Positions 46,648 through 60,052 of a DNA stretch of 64,000 nt are shown here, in pieces. The translations under genes were made by a program, and so were the position numbers. The stretch comes from Canna indica (lineage: Eukaryota; Streptophyta; Magnoliopsida; Zingiberales; Cannaceae): positions 13,750,501 through 13,814,500 of the forward strand of contig CP136892.1 in the NCBI GenBank assembly GCA_034359265.1. The letters are read 5' to 3'. Positions within the stretch are counted from its first letter, which is position 1. Each line of letters opens with the position of its first letter. Below the pieces are notes generated by a model. It saw nothing but the letters and a program-made list of their open reading frames with translations. It had not been told where the DNA came from and searched no databases.

Positions 46648-47552
46648 GGGTAAATTATACGAAACCCCGTTCGATTATAGGCCATGTGCGCAAGACCTAT
46701 CATGACTTCAAAGTGTGCGCAGAACCTCCCACTTCATTAGTGGTTCGAAGAAGCCACCTCTGTTAGCCATTTCGTTAGTAAGTTAACGTTTATATTTTAT
46801 AGTCATTCGTGCGCGGAACCCCCCTTCGACATCTTCATTTCCCTTTGTCTCTACACTCCAACCCTAATTGTCTAGTGAGAAACTCTAATCTTCCAACGAG
46901 GGGAAGAGGGAAGATGGGAAGTTGGCAGAACAACCGAACTCAAAGAAATAGGAACAAAAAAAAAAAGTAGAGGCTGATAGCACAAGGAAGAAGAAATCGG
47001 GCGGCAAATGGCCTTTGCCTTCATCTTCCATCTCATCATCCACCAGGGTGCCCTGACAGACACTGACGCCCTCGTCCTCCTAAGGTATTCATTGTCGACC
47101 TCGACGACACTCTCTTATCCTGGTCCACCTCCTCCCTTCACTCCCTCGCACTTGGTTCGAGGTCATCTGCGTCAGCAACATCATCATAGGCCTCTACCTA
47201 CCCAACCGCGGCCTCTCTGGCGACATCAACGTTGATGCCCTTGCCACTTCAAGGGCCTTCGCTCTATCAGCCTCAACAACAACAACTTCACCGGACCTCT
47301 CCCGTCAGGCCTCGCCAGCCTGTTCCTCTCCTACAATCGCTCTCTGGTGAGATTCCCAAAGAGAACGAAGGTGTCGAAGGGGGGAGTTCCGCACATGGAT
47401 GACTATAAACGTTAACTTACTAACGGAAGGGCTAACAGAGGTGGCTTCTTCGAACCACTAATGAAGTGGAGGGGGTTTTGCGTACACTTTGAAGTCAAGG
47501 TAGGTCTTGCGCACATGACCTATAATCGAACGGGGTTCCGTACAATTTACCC
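46648..47552. mobile_element. Pack-MULE (Mutator-like element carrying a gene fragment)
   Basis: A 905-bp element starting GGGTAAATTATACG and ending in the inverse, with terminal inverted repeats of about 185 bp (46648-46833 and about 47368-47552) at high identity. A perfect 9-bp duplication ATAACATAA lies at 46639-46647 and 47553-47561. Long TIRs plus a 9-bp duplication are the mark of Mutator-like elements. The interior holds a plant gene fragment and no transposase. Confidence 0.93.
46988..47365 (+). pseudogene. Captured LRR receptor-kinase fragment (pollen receptor kinase-like)
   Basis: Read across frames: 'FIFHLIIHQGALTDTDALVL' (end of a signal peptide and start of an LRRNT_2 domain), then 'VICVSNIIIGLYLPNRGLSG' and 'DINVDALA', then after a frame change 'KGLRSISLNNNNFTGPLPSG' and 'LASLFLSYN'. 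These are plant LRR consensus units; the wording is closest to PRK-type receptor kinases. No kinase domain, and the frameshift rules out a normal product. Copied from a host gene that is not in this window. Confidence 0.8.
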
Positions 47553-47561
47553 ATAACATAA

Positions 47562-47795
47562 TTGCATTAGAGATATCCAACAATCAGTTCTTGAATTTCT
47601 TGTATATGATAATAAGTTTCATCGTATGCAAAAATGACACTCTGCAAAGTTTTGGGTCAACTGTTCTTCCTTTTTTATTTATCTTATTTCATTTTGTAAT
47701 AAATGATTCTAAGAATAGAATCCTCAAAGACAGCCATGCAAGGATGGACCACTTAGTGATCCACCCCCCACTTCTGTAAACATATTACAACACTA
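47562..47795. other. Flank between the Pack-MULE and the GH79 gene end
   Basis: Includes the probable 3' UTR of the minus-strand GH79 gene. No other feature was seen. Confidence 0.4.
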
Positions 47796-50700
47796 CTACC
47801 TACAGGCAGGAGCATCAAAATAAGGAATGTGAGCAAAAACAATAGAGAACGGTTCAATTATGATGGGTTGTGATGCTCCAACTTTGATAGGCGCAAGCTC
47901 TGGAATATTCCCTTTAGAATCCACAGCTAAGATTCTGCCATTTAGTAGCATGGTCTGGCTGTGGAGGTCTCCATTCATGGCTGTCAGGTGGTACTCCTCC
48001 CTTGTGGCTTGTGCTGCTTTACTTTTTCTATGAACCCTATGATGATTGAGGCCAAGAGAGTAAGTAGTCTTGGTTTTGGCCAAAGCTTTACTTGTGCTGT
48101 TGCCACTGAGGTTGATCAATAGAACTGTTATCCCTTGCTGCAAGTTGTATTTTGTCGCAAATTATTACCAAGTCAGAATGATAAATGCGCAAGAAAAGTG
48201 TTATATATTTGAATGTGTCAGCTAAGTTGCTAAGGTTTTTGCGGGTGAGTATTTTTTCTAACACTTAGGACATGTTTGCTTCATAGGATAAAGGAGGATA
48301 AGATAATGGATGAATTAATATTCATTGTTTGTTTAGTGCATGGATTAGAAAAAATATGAAAAGAATAATATAAAATTAGTATTATATCCGATGTACACCG
48401 GATTTAAAAAATTCATATTCAATCTTTCATCATTTATTATCCAATCCAACCCTCTTCTATCCAATGAAGCAAACATGCCTTTATGGGTTAAAAAAAGTTA
48501 TGATGTCTACTTACTGATTGTTTAGCACAGTGTGCATATGCCCTTATCATTTTCGTCCCGGTGAAATTTGCCGATAAAACCTTTCTTCCCATCAATCGAT
48601 GCCATAACAACGCACTGCATCAAGAAAGAAGCTAATCATATATGGGTCGAATAGACGATAAATAAAATAAATAATGAATAGGAATAAATAAGAAATAAAG
48701 ACAATAACAAAAATATCCTTCTTTATAATATAAAATTTTTATACTAGTTTATCATCACATTGTATTTTATTCTAATAATATTATAATATTTGACATGCCT
48801 TTCTAATATTATTATAATTTATTCTAAAATAATAAAAATAGAGACAAAATGACAAAAATAACAAATGATATTATAATTCATAATAACATTATAAAGATAT
48901 GAATTTTGCAGTTTTTTTAAAATATTAATTTAAAAATACAATAAATATAATTTTTAATTAGTTAAATTGTTTATTGTGTAATTTAAAAGTATAAAAAGTA
49001 AGTATATTATATTATACATTGAGTAATTAAAATTTATTATAATAAGCAAAATTGACTATTGATTGCCTTGAGACAAGAAATAACTAGTCCTCACCCATCA
49101 AGAATAGATGGATAAATAGGAATAGTTATTTCTTGTTTCTAAAATTTAACCAAACAAGATAATAGAAATGGACTATGAATAATTATTCCATTCATCAGTC
49201 TATTCCAACAATCAAAAATGCCATATAGTTTTTAATTTTCCCCCCAAAAAATGATTGAATTCAAACAAGAACATCTCCATCACAATAGTTTACTGGTTGA
49301 AGAGTCATCTTCTGCATTAAGTAGAGCACAAGCGACCAAAAATTTAAACAAAAGTGTGCAGTTAACCTGTAGTAATCAGGATTGGGATTGAAGGTGGTGG
49401 TGTTGAGCAGGCCGTAGTTTCCCCCGACCAATGTCTGCCTGCAATAACTCTTGGTGTCGTAGGTCGACGACATCCCGAGCTGGTCCAAGTACCTACCAGT
49501 TCATAACATAACCAAACATTCTAAATACTGGGTGATTCAATGACCGAACAGCCGGTAGCGTCTGCTTACCAAAAGCTGAAGACAAAGGAATCAGTCACTA
49601 GATGGTGACCGCTGTTGTAAGCCCCTCCAGCTTCACCAACCCAAGCAGTGGCAGAAGTCCCTCCTCTTTTTAGGATCCCCTGAAGGTCGCTGAATGTGCT
49701 CGCCTCTCCGTCGAGATAAGTCGGATCGAGAATTTTCTCGATCAAGTGTTCGTCAACACCTGCTCGATTGAGGTGCAGCATTATTTAGTAATGTATGATA
49801 TGGTATTGTATGGTATGGTACTGTAATTACGGTTAACCACACCAAGAATACATAGCTGCAGTTATATATAGTACCCGGACCAAGATTGTATATGTGGTGA
49901 GTGATGGCATCCAGTGAGTTGGGTTTTGTCTTGTCGACAAGATCAGCGAACCAATTTGCATCGAAAAATCCCCCCGGTGCTATTACTAATGGCTTAGCCG
50001 GAAAGCCTTGGTAGGTATCGTCGATGATCGATTTGAGGGTGTTCATATCTGCAGCGTACTGATCTGCATTAATCCTCGTTCCAACTCCAGATCCACATAG
50101 TTCATTTCCTAAGCCAGAAGAAGTAGAAATTTTCAGTGGAGATGAAAACCTGATGCTAAAAAGTGTGAAAAAAGCTTAAGCTGTTGAATTTTCTTTTTAA
50201 ATGAAGACTATGGACAGATACAATAAGATAAGTTAGAAAATAATCAATTCCTTACCGAGCTCCCAACCATGGATTGTATAGCCCTTGTTGACAGTGTAAC
50301 GAACAAGAGAAGCAGCATTGGTGTAGTTCCAGGGTCCTCCAAGTGATCCATCACTCTCAGGAACCCTTCCATTAAGTGCATTCAACCCAAAAATGATGAC
50401 AGCCCTTCAAAGACACATCAGCCACATGGTGCATTAATTACTGAGCAATAATTTGAGAGATATGCATTCAATAAATATTGAGCTAAGATTCTCTTTAATT
50501 TCTACCCTGCTTTTTTGAAGAACATGTTGAGTTCATCCCATCTTGACATTGGCAAGCAACCTTGGGTGAAACCAAACATTTCTGAGCTGTTCTTGATGAA
50601 GGGCGTGCAAGGTTGTTTAGGATTTCCTGTGTCATATATGACCTTATCTTGCAAGGTTCCCCCAAGCCGAAGTTTCAGGGGAGAGAATGCTGTAAAAAGA

Positions 50701-51276
50701 AGGCAAAAGAAAAGTATAAAAAGTTAGGAATAACATAGTCATCATCCCCAAGAACTGAGTCAATAAACAGGCAACAATAGTCAACCTTTTACAGCATTCA
50801 ACAGGATGGGGTTTGAAAGATTCTGCATCAAGAAAAAAAAGATGAACACCTCTGTCAATCTACAACTTAATGTATCAAGTCTCCATGTTTAAATTGAAAT
50901 GAGCAGGGAAGAGATTTTAATTGCAAGATTCAAAAATGGAGCAACCCAATCAATAGCAACCCACATTGATTAATACCATAAGTGAAAGAAGAAAACTCAC
51001 CAGATTAAGCATGGAAGCCAAGCCCCAGCTACATGTCCCATAATCACATTTCTCAGGTGGCCACCAGTCCAGGGTAGCACAGATGAAATCTTCATCAGTC
51101 TCGGCAATGGCGACCTTCCCATCGACCACAATCGCGCCGGAGCTGCTAAAAGCCCCCGGTCTGCCGCCGGTGTATGCCACAACCACTGTAGTTGTCAGCC
51201 ATAGGAACGAACAGACTCCATGAAGCTGAGAAAGAAGAGCACCACCACCAACACCTCCCATTTTTGGAGCCTTCAT
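47796..51276 (-). CDS. GH79 heparanase-like protein (endo-beta-glucuronidase family)
   Basis: Secreted or vacuolar family-79 glycoside hydrolase; plant members cleave glucuronosides, for example on arabinogalactan proteins or flavonoids. Exons in order: 51276-51001, 50822-50786, 50689-50506, 50404-50256, 50108-49875, 49759-49570, 49492-49367, 48614-48515, 48137-47796. Splice sites are GT-AG and the joined CDS is 1638 bases, 545 residues plus stop, the normal size. The proton donor is the Glu in 'GWELGNEL' and the nucleophile the Glu in '[12 protein letters not shown]'. Other family motifs are '[13 protein letters not shown]', 'CDYGTCSWG', '[10 protein letters not shown]'-like '[18 protein letters not shown]' and 'YAHCAKQ'. 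The N-terminus has a hydrophobic signal segment ('[15 protein letters not shown]'). I chose the ATG at 51276; the one at 51261 is equally possible, and the one at 51342 lies too close to the TATA box. Intron 8 holds a MITE. Confidence 0.95.
48268..48479. mobile_element. Tourist-like MITE in intron 8 of the GH79 gene
   Basis: A 212-bp insert with ends GGACATGTTTGCTTCATAGG and (inverted) GGCATGTTTGCTTCATTGG. Flanks are TTA and TTT, so a 3-bp duplication with one change is possible. End sequence and layout fit PIF/Harbinger derivatives. Confidence 0.7.
48640..49225. other. AT-rich intron 7 sequence of the GH79 gene
   Basis: Very AT-rich, with 'GAATAGGAATAAATAAGAAA' and, further on, 'GGAATAGTTATTTCTTGTTT' that may be arms of an old MITE. 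No coding sequence. Confidence 0.35.
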
Positions 51277-51363
51277 ACAATTACAGCAAAAGGAATTAAG
51301 TTGTAATTTCTTTAGGGGAACCCCAAATGGAGGTATACACACATGATCTCGAGAGTTAGACCA

Positions 51364-51371
51364 TATAAATA
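51364..51371 (-). promoter_or_regulatory. Probable TATA box of the GH79 gene
   Basis: On the minus strand the sequence reads TATTTATA. Transcription about 30 bases on would start near 51335, which favours the start codons at 51276 or 51261. Confidence 0.45.
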
Positions 51372-54183
51372 GCTTATCATTCTGAGAAATGGAGATAGCG
51401 ACAAAGAGAGAGAATCAAACGTGTTCTCTGTTTGGTTTGGTGTAGAAAATTTAGCTTGGAATCTTTTACACAGAGAGAGAGACTTGTTTCTTAGGCTTTT
51501 TTGAGGACCAAAGAGAAAGGCCAAAAGAAAGCGGGTAACAATCGATTTTTAAGTTAACCCCATTTGACCACGAATGTTCTTGTGGTTCAGCTCCTGGAAT
51601 ACCATTACAGGCAAGACTGTTTATAAGTTCCCAAGAATTCACTGAGAGAGAAGGGAAGCTGGATTTTTTTTTAGGGTTGGTAGTGGGCAGTGGGGATCAT
51701 GTGAGGAGGAGAAACATGAATGATTATTTCGTGATCTATCCAATGCAAGTGGGGGTTTATCCCGTTTAGGCTTTAGCTTCTAATTATAGTTAAATGCAGG
51801 CACAGATCTCCATGTTGACCAATGGCAACAGGTTAGGGAATCATTAATATTTCCAATTATTTCTTAACACATGCAAATAGGATCTTCAAATACAATCATC
51901 TTATCTTTCTTTTTAACTGTGTTTTGGAAACCAAATCAGGTAAATTTTAATATGAAATTGATAGCTCAACCTATTCTTCATCCGTTTCTGATTTAAAAAG
52001 CATTTTCACACATGAAAAGTTTCTTCCACGTAATCTTCCATCAGGGAACAGGCAAAACCCCACAAGTAATCAGTAGCTTATCTCTCTTGCTATTCTGAGA
52101 AGATATACTATCAAGTAGACTACATTTTCCAATTCCCTGACTCATATCCTTTTGTTGGCATACCCAACATCAGTTAGCTATGTTTCTGGCATCAGTATTC
52201 TCTGTGGCTACAACATTTTGTTAAACAAGTTGTTGTTCTTGGCAGAGTGGACTTCTCATGAAAGAAACAATCGAAGGTGGTACCTCCTTTTTCAAACCCT
52301 TTGTGTAACTTGTAAGTGCAGAAAGGGAGTTTGTTATTGGTTTGATAAGAGAAAGAGACAACTCAACCATCATGTCTACTAAATTGGCACGCATAGTTGA
52401 AAAATAACATTATTGTTGCATACAAGCAAAGTTAATGTCCTTAGCTTCTTGTCAAATTAAATAATTAGTTTTCATGGATTTTTCCTTCAGGACACAGCAT
52501 ATTTAAGCAAAGTGCAGAATGCATCTAAAATTTCACGGTTTTAAAAAAAAATCTAAACCAAGTTCTGCATTGCTTGGACCACCAGTTGCTCAGACAAATT
52601 ATCTAGGTTTTAAAACCTAAATTTGAAAAAAAAAAAATAGATTGCCATTCTTGATCAGTTTTCATTTTAGATCAAAATTCAAATTAGATGCAAGGTAGAT
52701 TTCAGAAACATTGTCTTTTTCTTGTTTATTGTGCACTAGGTAAGGCAACAAACAATACCAACTACAAGAGCCCAAGGAAGAACAATCTCAGTGCAACCAC
52801 TCCTCTAGGTTAGATAGACTTGTGGGACCAAATAGGGTAGGTGCATATAATACAAAGATAAGACATAAGAAAGTTCTCTTTCTTATCTTAAACTATATAA
52901 CATAATTGATACAAAAGTAATCATTGTAAATTAGATAAACATATAATTGAAGGGTCAATCTAGGTTGACTAATTATTGTATCAAATTGGAATATATGACC
53001 TGGATGTGGTCCTAAACTTCATAGAAAAATAGTAGAATCATGTGATCTACTTAACCTACTCTGTCAAAATAATTATCAAAATAAGATTGGTTTAATTATA
53101 ATAATCTTGTCATATTACTCCCAATATTAGTTATCATAAATAAAGATTGTCCACCTTTACAGCCTAAGAAAGGATCTGGGTCGCGAAAACAATCTCATTA
53201 TCATTAATTAATTATACAAAGGTAAGATTGTATATTGATAGTTGTAAAATCCTGAATTAGCTAAAGCCTACATATTGAAAAAATAAAATATTATTTCATG
53301 TGCTCATCCCTGCAAGACTCAGAGACTGAGACAACTCAGTTGAGCAGCAGATGAAATTGCAAGGCAAATCAGAATCAACAAATAAGCTCACTTTTTATCT
53401 ATTAAACAAAAGGCGAGACAAAGAGGACTGCAAAGTCAAAACCATGATGTTATGTGAAGTTATAATTAGTAGAAGCATCCATAAAGTGACTTTGGACTAA
53501 TTGATGTAGTAATGAGATCCATTCCTGAGCTAAATATATAAGGTCTGCATAAGTAACCAAAGCCTACATTTCACTTTTAGCTTTCGTCACAGTGATTGGT
53601 CATAGCAAAGTACTAATTTTCCTAATGAATCAAAAACAATGGAGAATGAAGTGAAAATTAATTAACTCAATAAACTGATGAAGAAGATTAAGATCGTATG
53701 TATTCATTATATTGAACTCTTTGGGTGTTCGTCAAATCATTTTAAGATACAAGAACAAATCAATCAAACAAGTTAGATATCTTCATTCTTGTAAAATACA
53801 GCGGATTAAGCTACTGGTTTTAGTCAGTTCTGTACTCAGCTGATCAAGAGATTGAATTGCATTACAATATTTGAATAGTTCTGTAATGGGAAGATGCATG
53901 AGCTGTTTTTGTTGATTGCTGCTTCTTCTTCTTCAATTATGCATATATTGCTGGTCACCTAACCCATGATATATTCTACCAAAACGGTTGACAAACCCTA
54001 AAATCTTCTTCATAATCAATTAATGATCGATGGATGTCCCCTCACCATAATTTTCATGGTCAACTGGCAATGGAATCACGTAAAATATAGAAACAATAGG
54101 CGAATTCATTATTGTGTATTATTGGTTCACGTACACTCCTCTCACAGTCTACATGCAGGCCACAGCTGATCTTATTCATGGTT
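51372..54183. other. Intergenic region, no gene seen
   Basis: Upstream flank of the GH79 gene. AT-rich, with only short open frames, none matching a family I know. No repeat boundary could be fixed. Confidence 0.5.
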
Positions 54184-56253
54184 TGTTAGGCGCCGCCTAA
54201 GTTTATCCCTAACAAGGGGCCTCACCTAGGAGGAGCGCAACCTACAATTAAACCACAAAAAAATACACCAAAAAATCACTACAAGAACAACTGAAATCAT
54301 TATTTCAACAAAGAGTTCTCTACCCAAAGGTTCAACATCAATATAAAAATAACTAAGAAAACATCTAAGCAGCAGATGACGCCTCTTCCTCCAGGACTCT
54401 AGCTACCCAACTTTAACTACCGACATACCTGCAAATCTGAGGCAACAACAATCAACATCAGTAGAAAGCTGAGTAGGAGAATCAATATGCCAACAATAAG
54501 GACAACAATCATGATGCGATGATACTCCAAATGCAACAATACACGACTCTGTAATAAAATGCAACATGTCAACAACAACAAGACACATGTTCACCTATCA
54601 ACTATTGCAACTCATACCAATCAAGAGCGTAGTGGACAATTGGGTTTCCCCCTCACTCTCGCACCTCGAGAGTGGCACCTCAAGCCCGTTCCAACTAGAG
54701 ATGCGACCATCCAAGGATAGTCCGCCGACGTCTAACAGCACGACGCCGCACACGAGCCCGTCGACGTCTAACAACGTGACGTCATACGTGCAACTCGAGT
54801 AAAAGTTTCATGATCACCGGTGTCACCGCCCATACTCCTCGGGCAAACAATCAACAGTGTCCGGGCTTGCGCCCACAACGGTTATAATGCAGTATGTCAT
54901 CAACAACTGACCTACGATACTAGCAACAATAATTAATACAACAAAAGCAGCATGATAGCTAGACCTCACCACATGACACATCACAACTGATCTACAACGC
55001 TAACAATAATAAATGCTACAACAACCATCAACTAAAGATGCAACCAGAATAATTCATGTTAGCAAATACAACTTATGACAACACTAACAGTGTGCATCAT
55101 GTCTAACATAATATCATGCTCAATAATCATTAATGAATAACAGCAAATCAGACTCATGCAATTATCAAAATGACATGTTCAACAACATAATGCAATAGGA
55201 GATCGACGAATTTCAGAAGCAAATCAAGCAAATGGAAGCAATGGGTAAAATCATCAATTTACCAATTCAACATTCATCGGCTACAACAAGAGTCAACTCG
55301 CACCCACCACAACTATCTATACTGTAAATTACCACATAACATAGAATACCACTATTCTATATTATTTAATTATTTATCAACTGAATTAATAACTCGCATC
55401 CACCAAATAACACCGAAACATAGAAAAGACCTACCAGACAACCTCTGATCAGAAATCCGACACCACCATCGCGTTCAGAACGCAAAAACCTACAACTTTG
55501 GTACTCACCTCGACTCGATCTGACGATCCTACGATCAAATCTAAAAATTTCATAATATTTCATAAATTAATCTCATTTCACGCAATACAACTCTCTTCTT
55601 AATTAACCTATTTATTATTAATAAAATAAAACTCTCCCGCTCGTCTCCCACTCGACCTCCCTGCCCCGACACCGCCCCCGGCTCCGCTTGAACCCACGCC
55701 GGGTGGCCCTCTACGCCGCCGACAATCACCTCGCCGCCCCTTCCCGCGGACCCCGAAGCCGGTGGGGCACCGGCGATGGGCCGGAAAGAGTCGCGTCTCC
55801 GCCTGTAGTGGAGCCGCCGCCTTGCCACAGGTAGCATTTTCTGTCGCGGCTTGGCAGACGTGATCGCGAACCAGCGATCATGCAGACGGCGCGCGGCAAA
55901 CGGCGCGACCGCTGCGCTCACCTCCGTCTCCGACTCCTCCAGTCCTACTCCCTCCAAATCCTCTCCCGTTGTCGCCAATGATGAAGAAATAGAAAATAAC
56001 AACCGGAAAACAACATGGAAGAAGAATGCAAGACTCCTACCTGAAAACTCCTCAAACTCCAATCTTCATCGGAGTCTTCTCACAGTCGCCTCACTGCTGC
56101 GGCCGCACGTCCACCGCTGCTATAGTAATTGAGAGGGAGAGAAACGATCAAAGAGGGGATTAAGGCTAAATAAATAAGATTAGGCACTTTTGCAAAAAGA
56201 CCCCTCCAAGAAAGATATTTACAATAAGGTCCCTAATTTTCCAGGTGATAACA
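54184..56253 (-). repeat. Gypsy-type LTR A of the tandem array
   Basis: On the minus strand it starts TGTTATCACC and ends CCTAACA, after a purine tract 'AGGTGGGGAGAA', the usual Gypsy boundary. About 2070 bp. Near its low-coordinate end it differs from LTRs B and C at sites where those two agree, so it is the most diverged of the three. Confidence 0.85.
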
Positions 56254-57818
56254 TTCTCCCCACCTAAAGAAATTTGGTCCCTCAAATTTGAGTACCTGTC
56301 TCAGGAAGAACGTGCTGGTCAACACGAACATCCCCCTGGGTCTGCTCCTGAGTTAGTGCGAACACTATGGCAGACTGCTGGGTACTCTACTGCGGGCCCC
56401 TCTGCTGCTGCTGAGAGCTCTGACCTCTTGCCTGCTATCTGATCGAACACTCTTTGCTGATATGACCTGGCTGCCTGCATTTAAAGCAGATACGTTGAGG
56501 CAGTGGGCAATCCCTAGCTCCATGGGAAGCATTTCCATACTTGAAACAACGAAACTATCCTCGGTCTCCCTGACATCCTTGCTGGTAGAAGGGTAGTGAA
56601 GACCCTTGAGACTGTGCTAGTGTCGTCTTGGCTCTCTTGGGTTGTGGCGCAGACGCCCCACCACTTTGATCCTGAGCTTGACCTGGTCGGATGGCCTCTA
56701 CCTGCTGACTGATCGAAAATATCTCAGCATGAGTCGCCTCCGCCCGCAGTGCCCGCCTTAGAACTCTATCATACTTCTCCAACTCGTCACTAGATCAACC
56801 CCTTGATGGAGTTATTCAGTCCATTGAAGAAGAACTCTGCCCGCCTGCTACTAGAGGAAATCAAATCTGGGACGAACCTCACGAGTGCATCAAACTCATC
56901 AGCATACTCCACCACCCGCCTCGTCCCCTAACGCATCTGAAGGAACTCCTGTAACTTCTGCCTCGCATAAGTGGCTGGATAATACTTCATGAAGAATATC
57001 TTCAAGAATCTCTTCCAAGTGATAGTCTTTCCTCTCGACAGCCTTTGCTGCATCTCCCACCAAACCAGAGCCTCCCTAGTAAAACAATAAGTCGCCAAAC
57101 CGACCTGCTCCTCCTTGGGACAGCCCAAAACACCAAAAGCCCGCTCCACCTCGCGGACCCACGACTGAGCCACCGCAGGGTCAGTGGTCCCAAAAAAGCT
57201 GTCGAATTTGGCTCTCCCTAGCCACAGAATCTGATTCAGTCGGTTCATCTTCCGCCTCTCAAGGGACTCGGTATGCACTGGGTCATACTGAGGTACTGGC
57301 TGCGGCTGCACCGGTGAATCCTCTGAAGGCTCTCCAGTAGACATGTCAGAAGGTGTATATATCCACACTACGTGCTGAATCAGAATCAAACTCGGAATCA
57401 AACTCAAGCTGAGGCTCTGTCGGCTTCGTTTGTCCTCCCACTCGGCCACCCCGAGTGCCACTCTGACTAGGTCTACGACTCGAGCGTGCCTGACGCTGAA
57501 ACTGAGCTAAAGGAACATCATCTGCCAGGTCTGACTCGACTCGGGTCGAAACTGGATTGACTCACTCAGTCTGCGTAGACTGCCTACCACCTCGACCTCG
57601 GCCTCGACGTCCACCTCTGAAGGCAGTCCGGACACCCGCACTACCTCTAGCTTCCATACTTCATAAAAAGGAAAGGACGACTTAGGTTTTAAATTCAATC
57701 AACATTCAAATAATTTAAAAATCAACTTATCAACTTAAAGTAAGGTTGAATATCATCCTTAGACCTAAACACCCGACAATCCTATGGAGGAGGACGATCC
57801 TAAGCTCTGATACTAAAT
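56254..57818 (-). mobile_element. Internal region 1 of the tandem gag-only element
   Basis: About 1565 bp between LTRs A and B. On the minus strand it starts with a primer-site-like 'TTTAGTATCAGAGC' next to LTR B, continues into gag, and ends in a purine tract. No protease, RT, RNase H or integrase is present, and there is no room for them. Confidence 0.85.
56435..57657 (-). pseudogene. gag: Gypsy-type gag, copy 1, with stops
   Basis: Starts 'MEARGSAGVRTAFRGGRRGR', a Gly/Arg-rich tail common in plant Gypsy Gag. A TGA follows 'QSTQTE'. The retrotrans_gag domain is at about 57270-56930 ('FFGTTDPAVAQSWVREVERA', 'CFTREALVWWEMQQR'). A TAG replaces the Gln codon in 'RLRQGT'-type sequence (about 56936). 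The rest reads 'VVEYADEFDALVRFVPDL'. A frameshift near 56785 and the zinc knuckle CFKCRQPGHISKEC (about 56480) follow, then a stop. The first two stops are shared with copy 2. Confidence 0.85.
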
Positions 57819-59881
57819 TGTTACGCCCCGCCTAAGTTTATCCCTAACAAGGGGCCTCACCTAGGAGGAGCGCAACCTACAACTAAACCATAAAAAAATA
57901 CACCAGAAAATCTCAACAAGAACAACTGAAATCATTATTTTAACAAAGAGTTCTCTACACAAAGGTTCAACATCAATCTAAGAATAACTAAGAAAACATC
58001 TAAGCAGCGGATGACGCCTCCTCCTCCAGGACTCTAGCTACCCAATTTCAACTACTGACATAGCTACAAATCTGAGGCAACAACAAACAACATCAGCGAA
58101 AAGCTGAGTAGGAGAATCAATATGCCAATAGTAAGGACAACAATCATGATGCGATGATACTCCAAATGCAACAATACACGACTCTGTAATAAAATGCAAC
58201 ATGTCAACAACAACAAGACACATGCTCACCTATCAACTATTGCAACTCATACCAATCAAGAGCGTAGTGTACAATTGGGTTTCCCCCGCACTCTCGCACC
58301 TCGAGAGTGGCACCTCAAGCCCGCTCCAGCTAGAGATGCGACCATCCAAGGATAGTCCGTCGACATCTAACAGCACGACGCCACACACGAACCCATCGAC
58401 GTCTAACAGCGCGACGTCGTACGCGCAACTCGAGTGAAAGTTTCGTGATCACCGGTGTCACCGCCCGTACTCCTCGGGCAAACAATCAATAGTGTCCAGG
58501 CTTGTGCCTACAACGGTTATAATGCAGTATGTCATCAACAACTGACCTAGGATACTAGCAACAATAATTGATACAACAAAAGCAGCATGATTGCTAGACC
58601 TCACCACATGACACATCACAACTGATGTACAACGCTAACAACAATAAATGCTACAACAACCATCAACTGAAGATGCAACTAGAATAATTCATGTTAGCAA
58701 ATACAACTTATGACAATACTAACAGTGTGCATCATGCCTAATATAATATCATGCTCAATAATCATCAATGAATAACAATAAATTAGACTCATGCAATTAT
58801 CAACATGACATGTTCAACAACATAATGCAATAGGAGATCAACGAATTTCAGAAGCAAATCAAGCAAATAGAAGTAAGGGGTAAAACCATCAATTTACCAA
58901 TTCAATATTCATCGGCTACAACATGAGTCAACTCGCACCCACCACAACTATCTATACTTTAAATCACCACCTAACATGGAATACTACTATTTTATATTAT
59001 TTAATTATTTATCAACTAAATTAATAACTCGCATCTACTAAATAACACCGAAACATAGAAAAGACCTACTAGACAACCTCTGATCAGAAATCCGACACCA
59101 CCATCGCGTTCAGAACACAAAAACCTACAACTTTGGTATTCACCTCGACTCGATCCGATGATCCTACGATCAAATCTAAAAATATCATAATATTTCACAA
59201 ATTAATCTCATTTCATGCAATACAGCTCTCTTCTTAATTAACCTATCTATTATTAATAAAATAAAACTCTCCCACTTCTCTCCCACTCGACCTCCCTGCC
59301 CCGCCGCCGCGCCCTGCTCCGCTCGAACCCACGCTGAGTGGCCCTCTACGCCGCCGGCAATCACCTCGCCGCCCCTTCCCGCGGACCCCGACGCTGGTGG
59401 GGCACTAGCGATGGGCCGAAAAGAGTCACGGCTCCGCCTGTAGTGGAGTCGCCGCCCGGGTAGCGTTTGCTGCTGCGGCTTGGCAGTCGTGATCGCGAAT
59501 CAGCGATCACGCAGACGGCGCACGGCCAACGACGCGACCGCTGCGATCACTTCCGCCTCCAACTCCGCCAGTCCTACTCCCTCCAAATCCTCTCCCGTTG
59601 TCGCCGATGATGAAGAAACGGAAAATAACAACTGGAAAACAACATGGAAGAAGAATGCAAGAATCCTACCTGAGAACTGCTCCAAACTCCGATCTTCACC
59701 GGAGTCTTCTCACAGCCGCCGCCTCACTATTGTCGCCGCACGTCCGCCGCCGCTACAGTACTCGAGAGGGAGAGAAAGGATAAAAGAGGGGATTAGGGCT
59801 AAATATATTAGGCACTTTTGCAAAAAGACACCTCCAAGAAAGATATTTACAACAAGGTCCCCAATTTTCCATGTCATAACA
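57819..59881 (-). repeat. Gypsy-type LTR B of the tandem array
   Basis: About 2063 bp; on the minus strand it starts TGTTATGACATGG and ends GGGGCGTAACA. It serves as the 5' LTR for internal region 1 and the 3' LTR for internal region 2 on the minus strand. Confidence 0.88.
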
Positions 59882-60052
59882 TTCTTTCCACCTAAAGAAA
59901 TTTGGTCCCCCAAATTTGAGTACTTGTCTCAGGAAGAACGTGCTGGTCAACACGAACATCCCCCTGGGCCTTCTCCTGAGTTAGTGCGAACACTCTGGCA
60001 GACTGCTGGGTACTCTACTGCGAGCCCCTCTGCTGCTGCTGAGAGCTCTGAC

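Noticed and set aside
52152..52382. 76-codon open frame upstream of the GH79 gene
   Set aside because: No recognisable domain, no splice or promoter support, and AT-rich context.
54566..54802. A 78-residue open frame kept in all three Gypsy LTRs (also 58201-58437 and 62364-62600)
   Set aside because: The three LTRs are recent copies of each other, so shared openness is expected. An antisense frame is equally conserved, and no domain is recognisable.
55550..56062. Longer minus-strand open frame of 170 codons in LTR A
   Set aside because: Lies inside the LTR in a GC-rich stretch, is shortened in LTRs B and C, and does not match a family I know.
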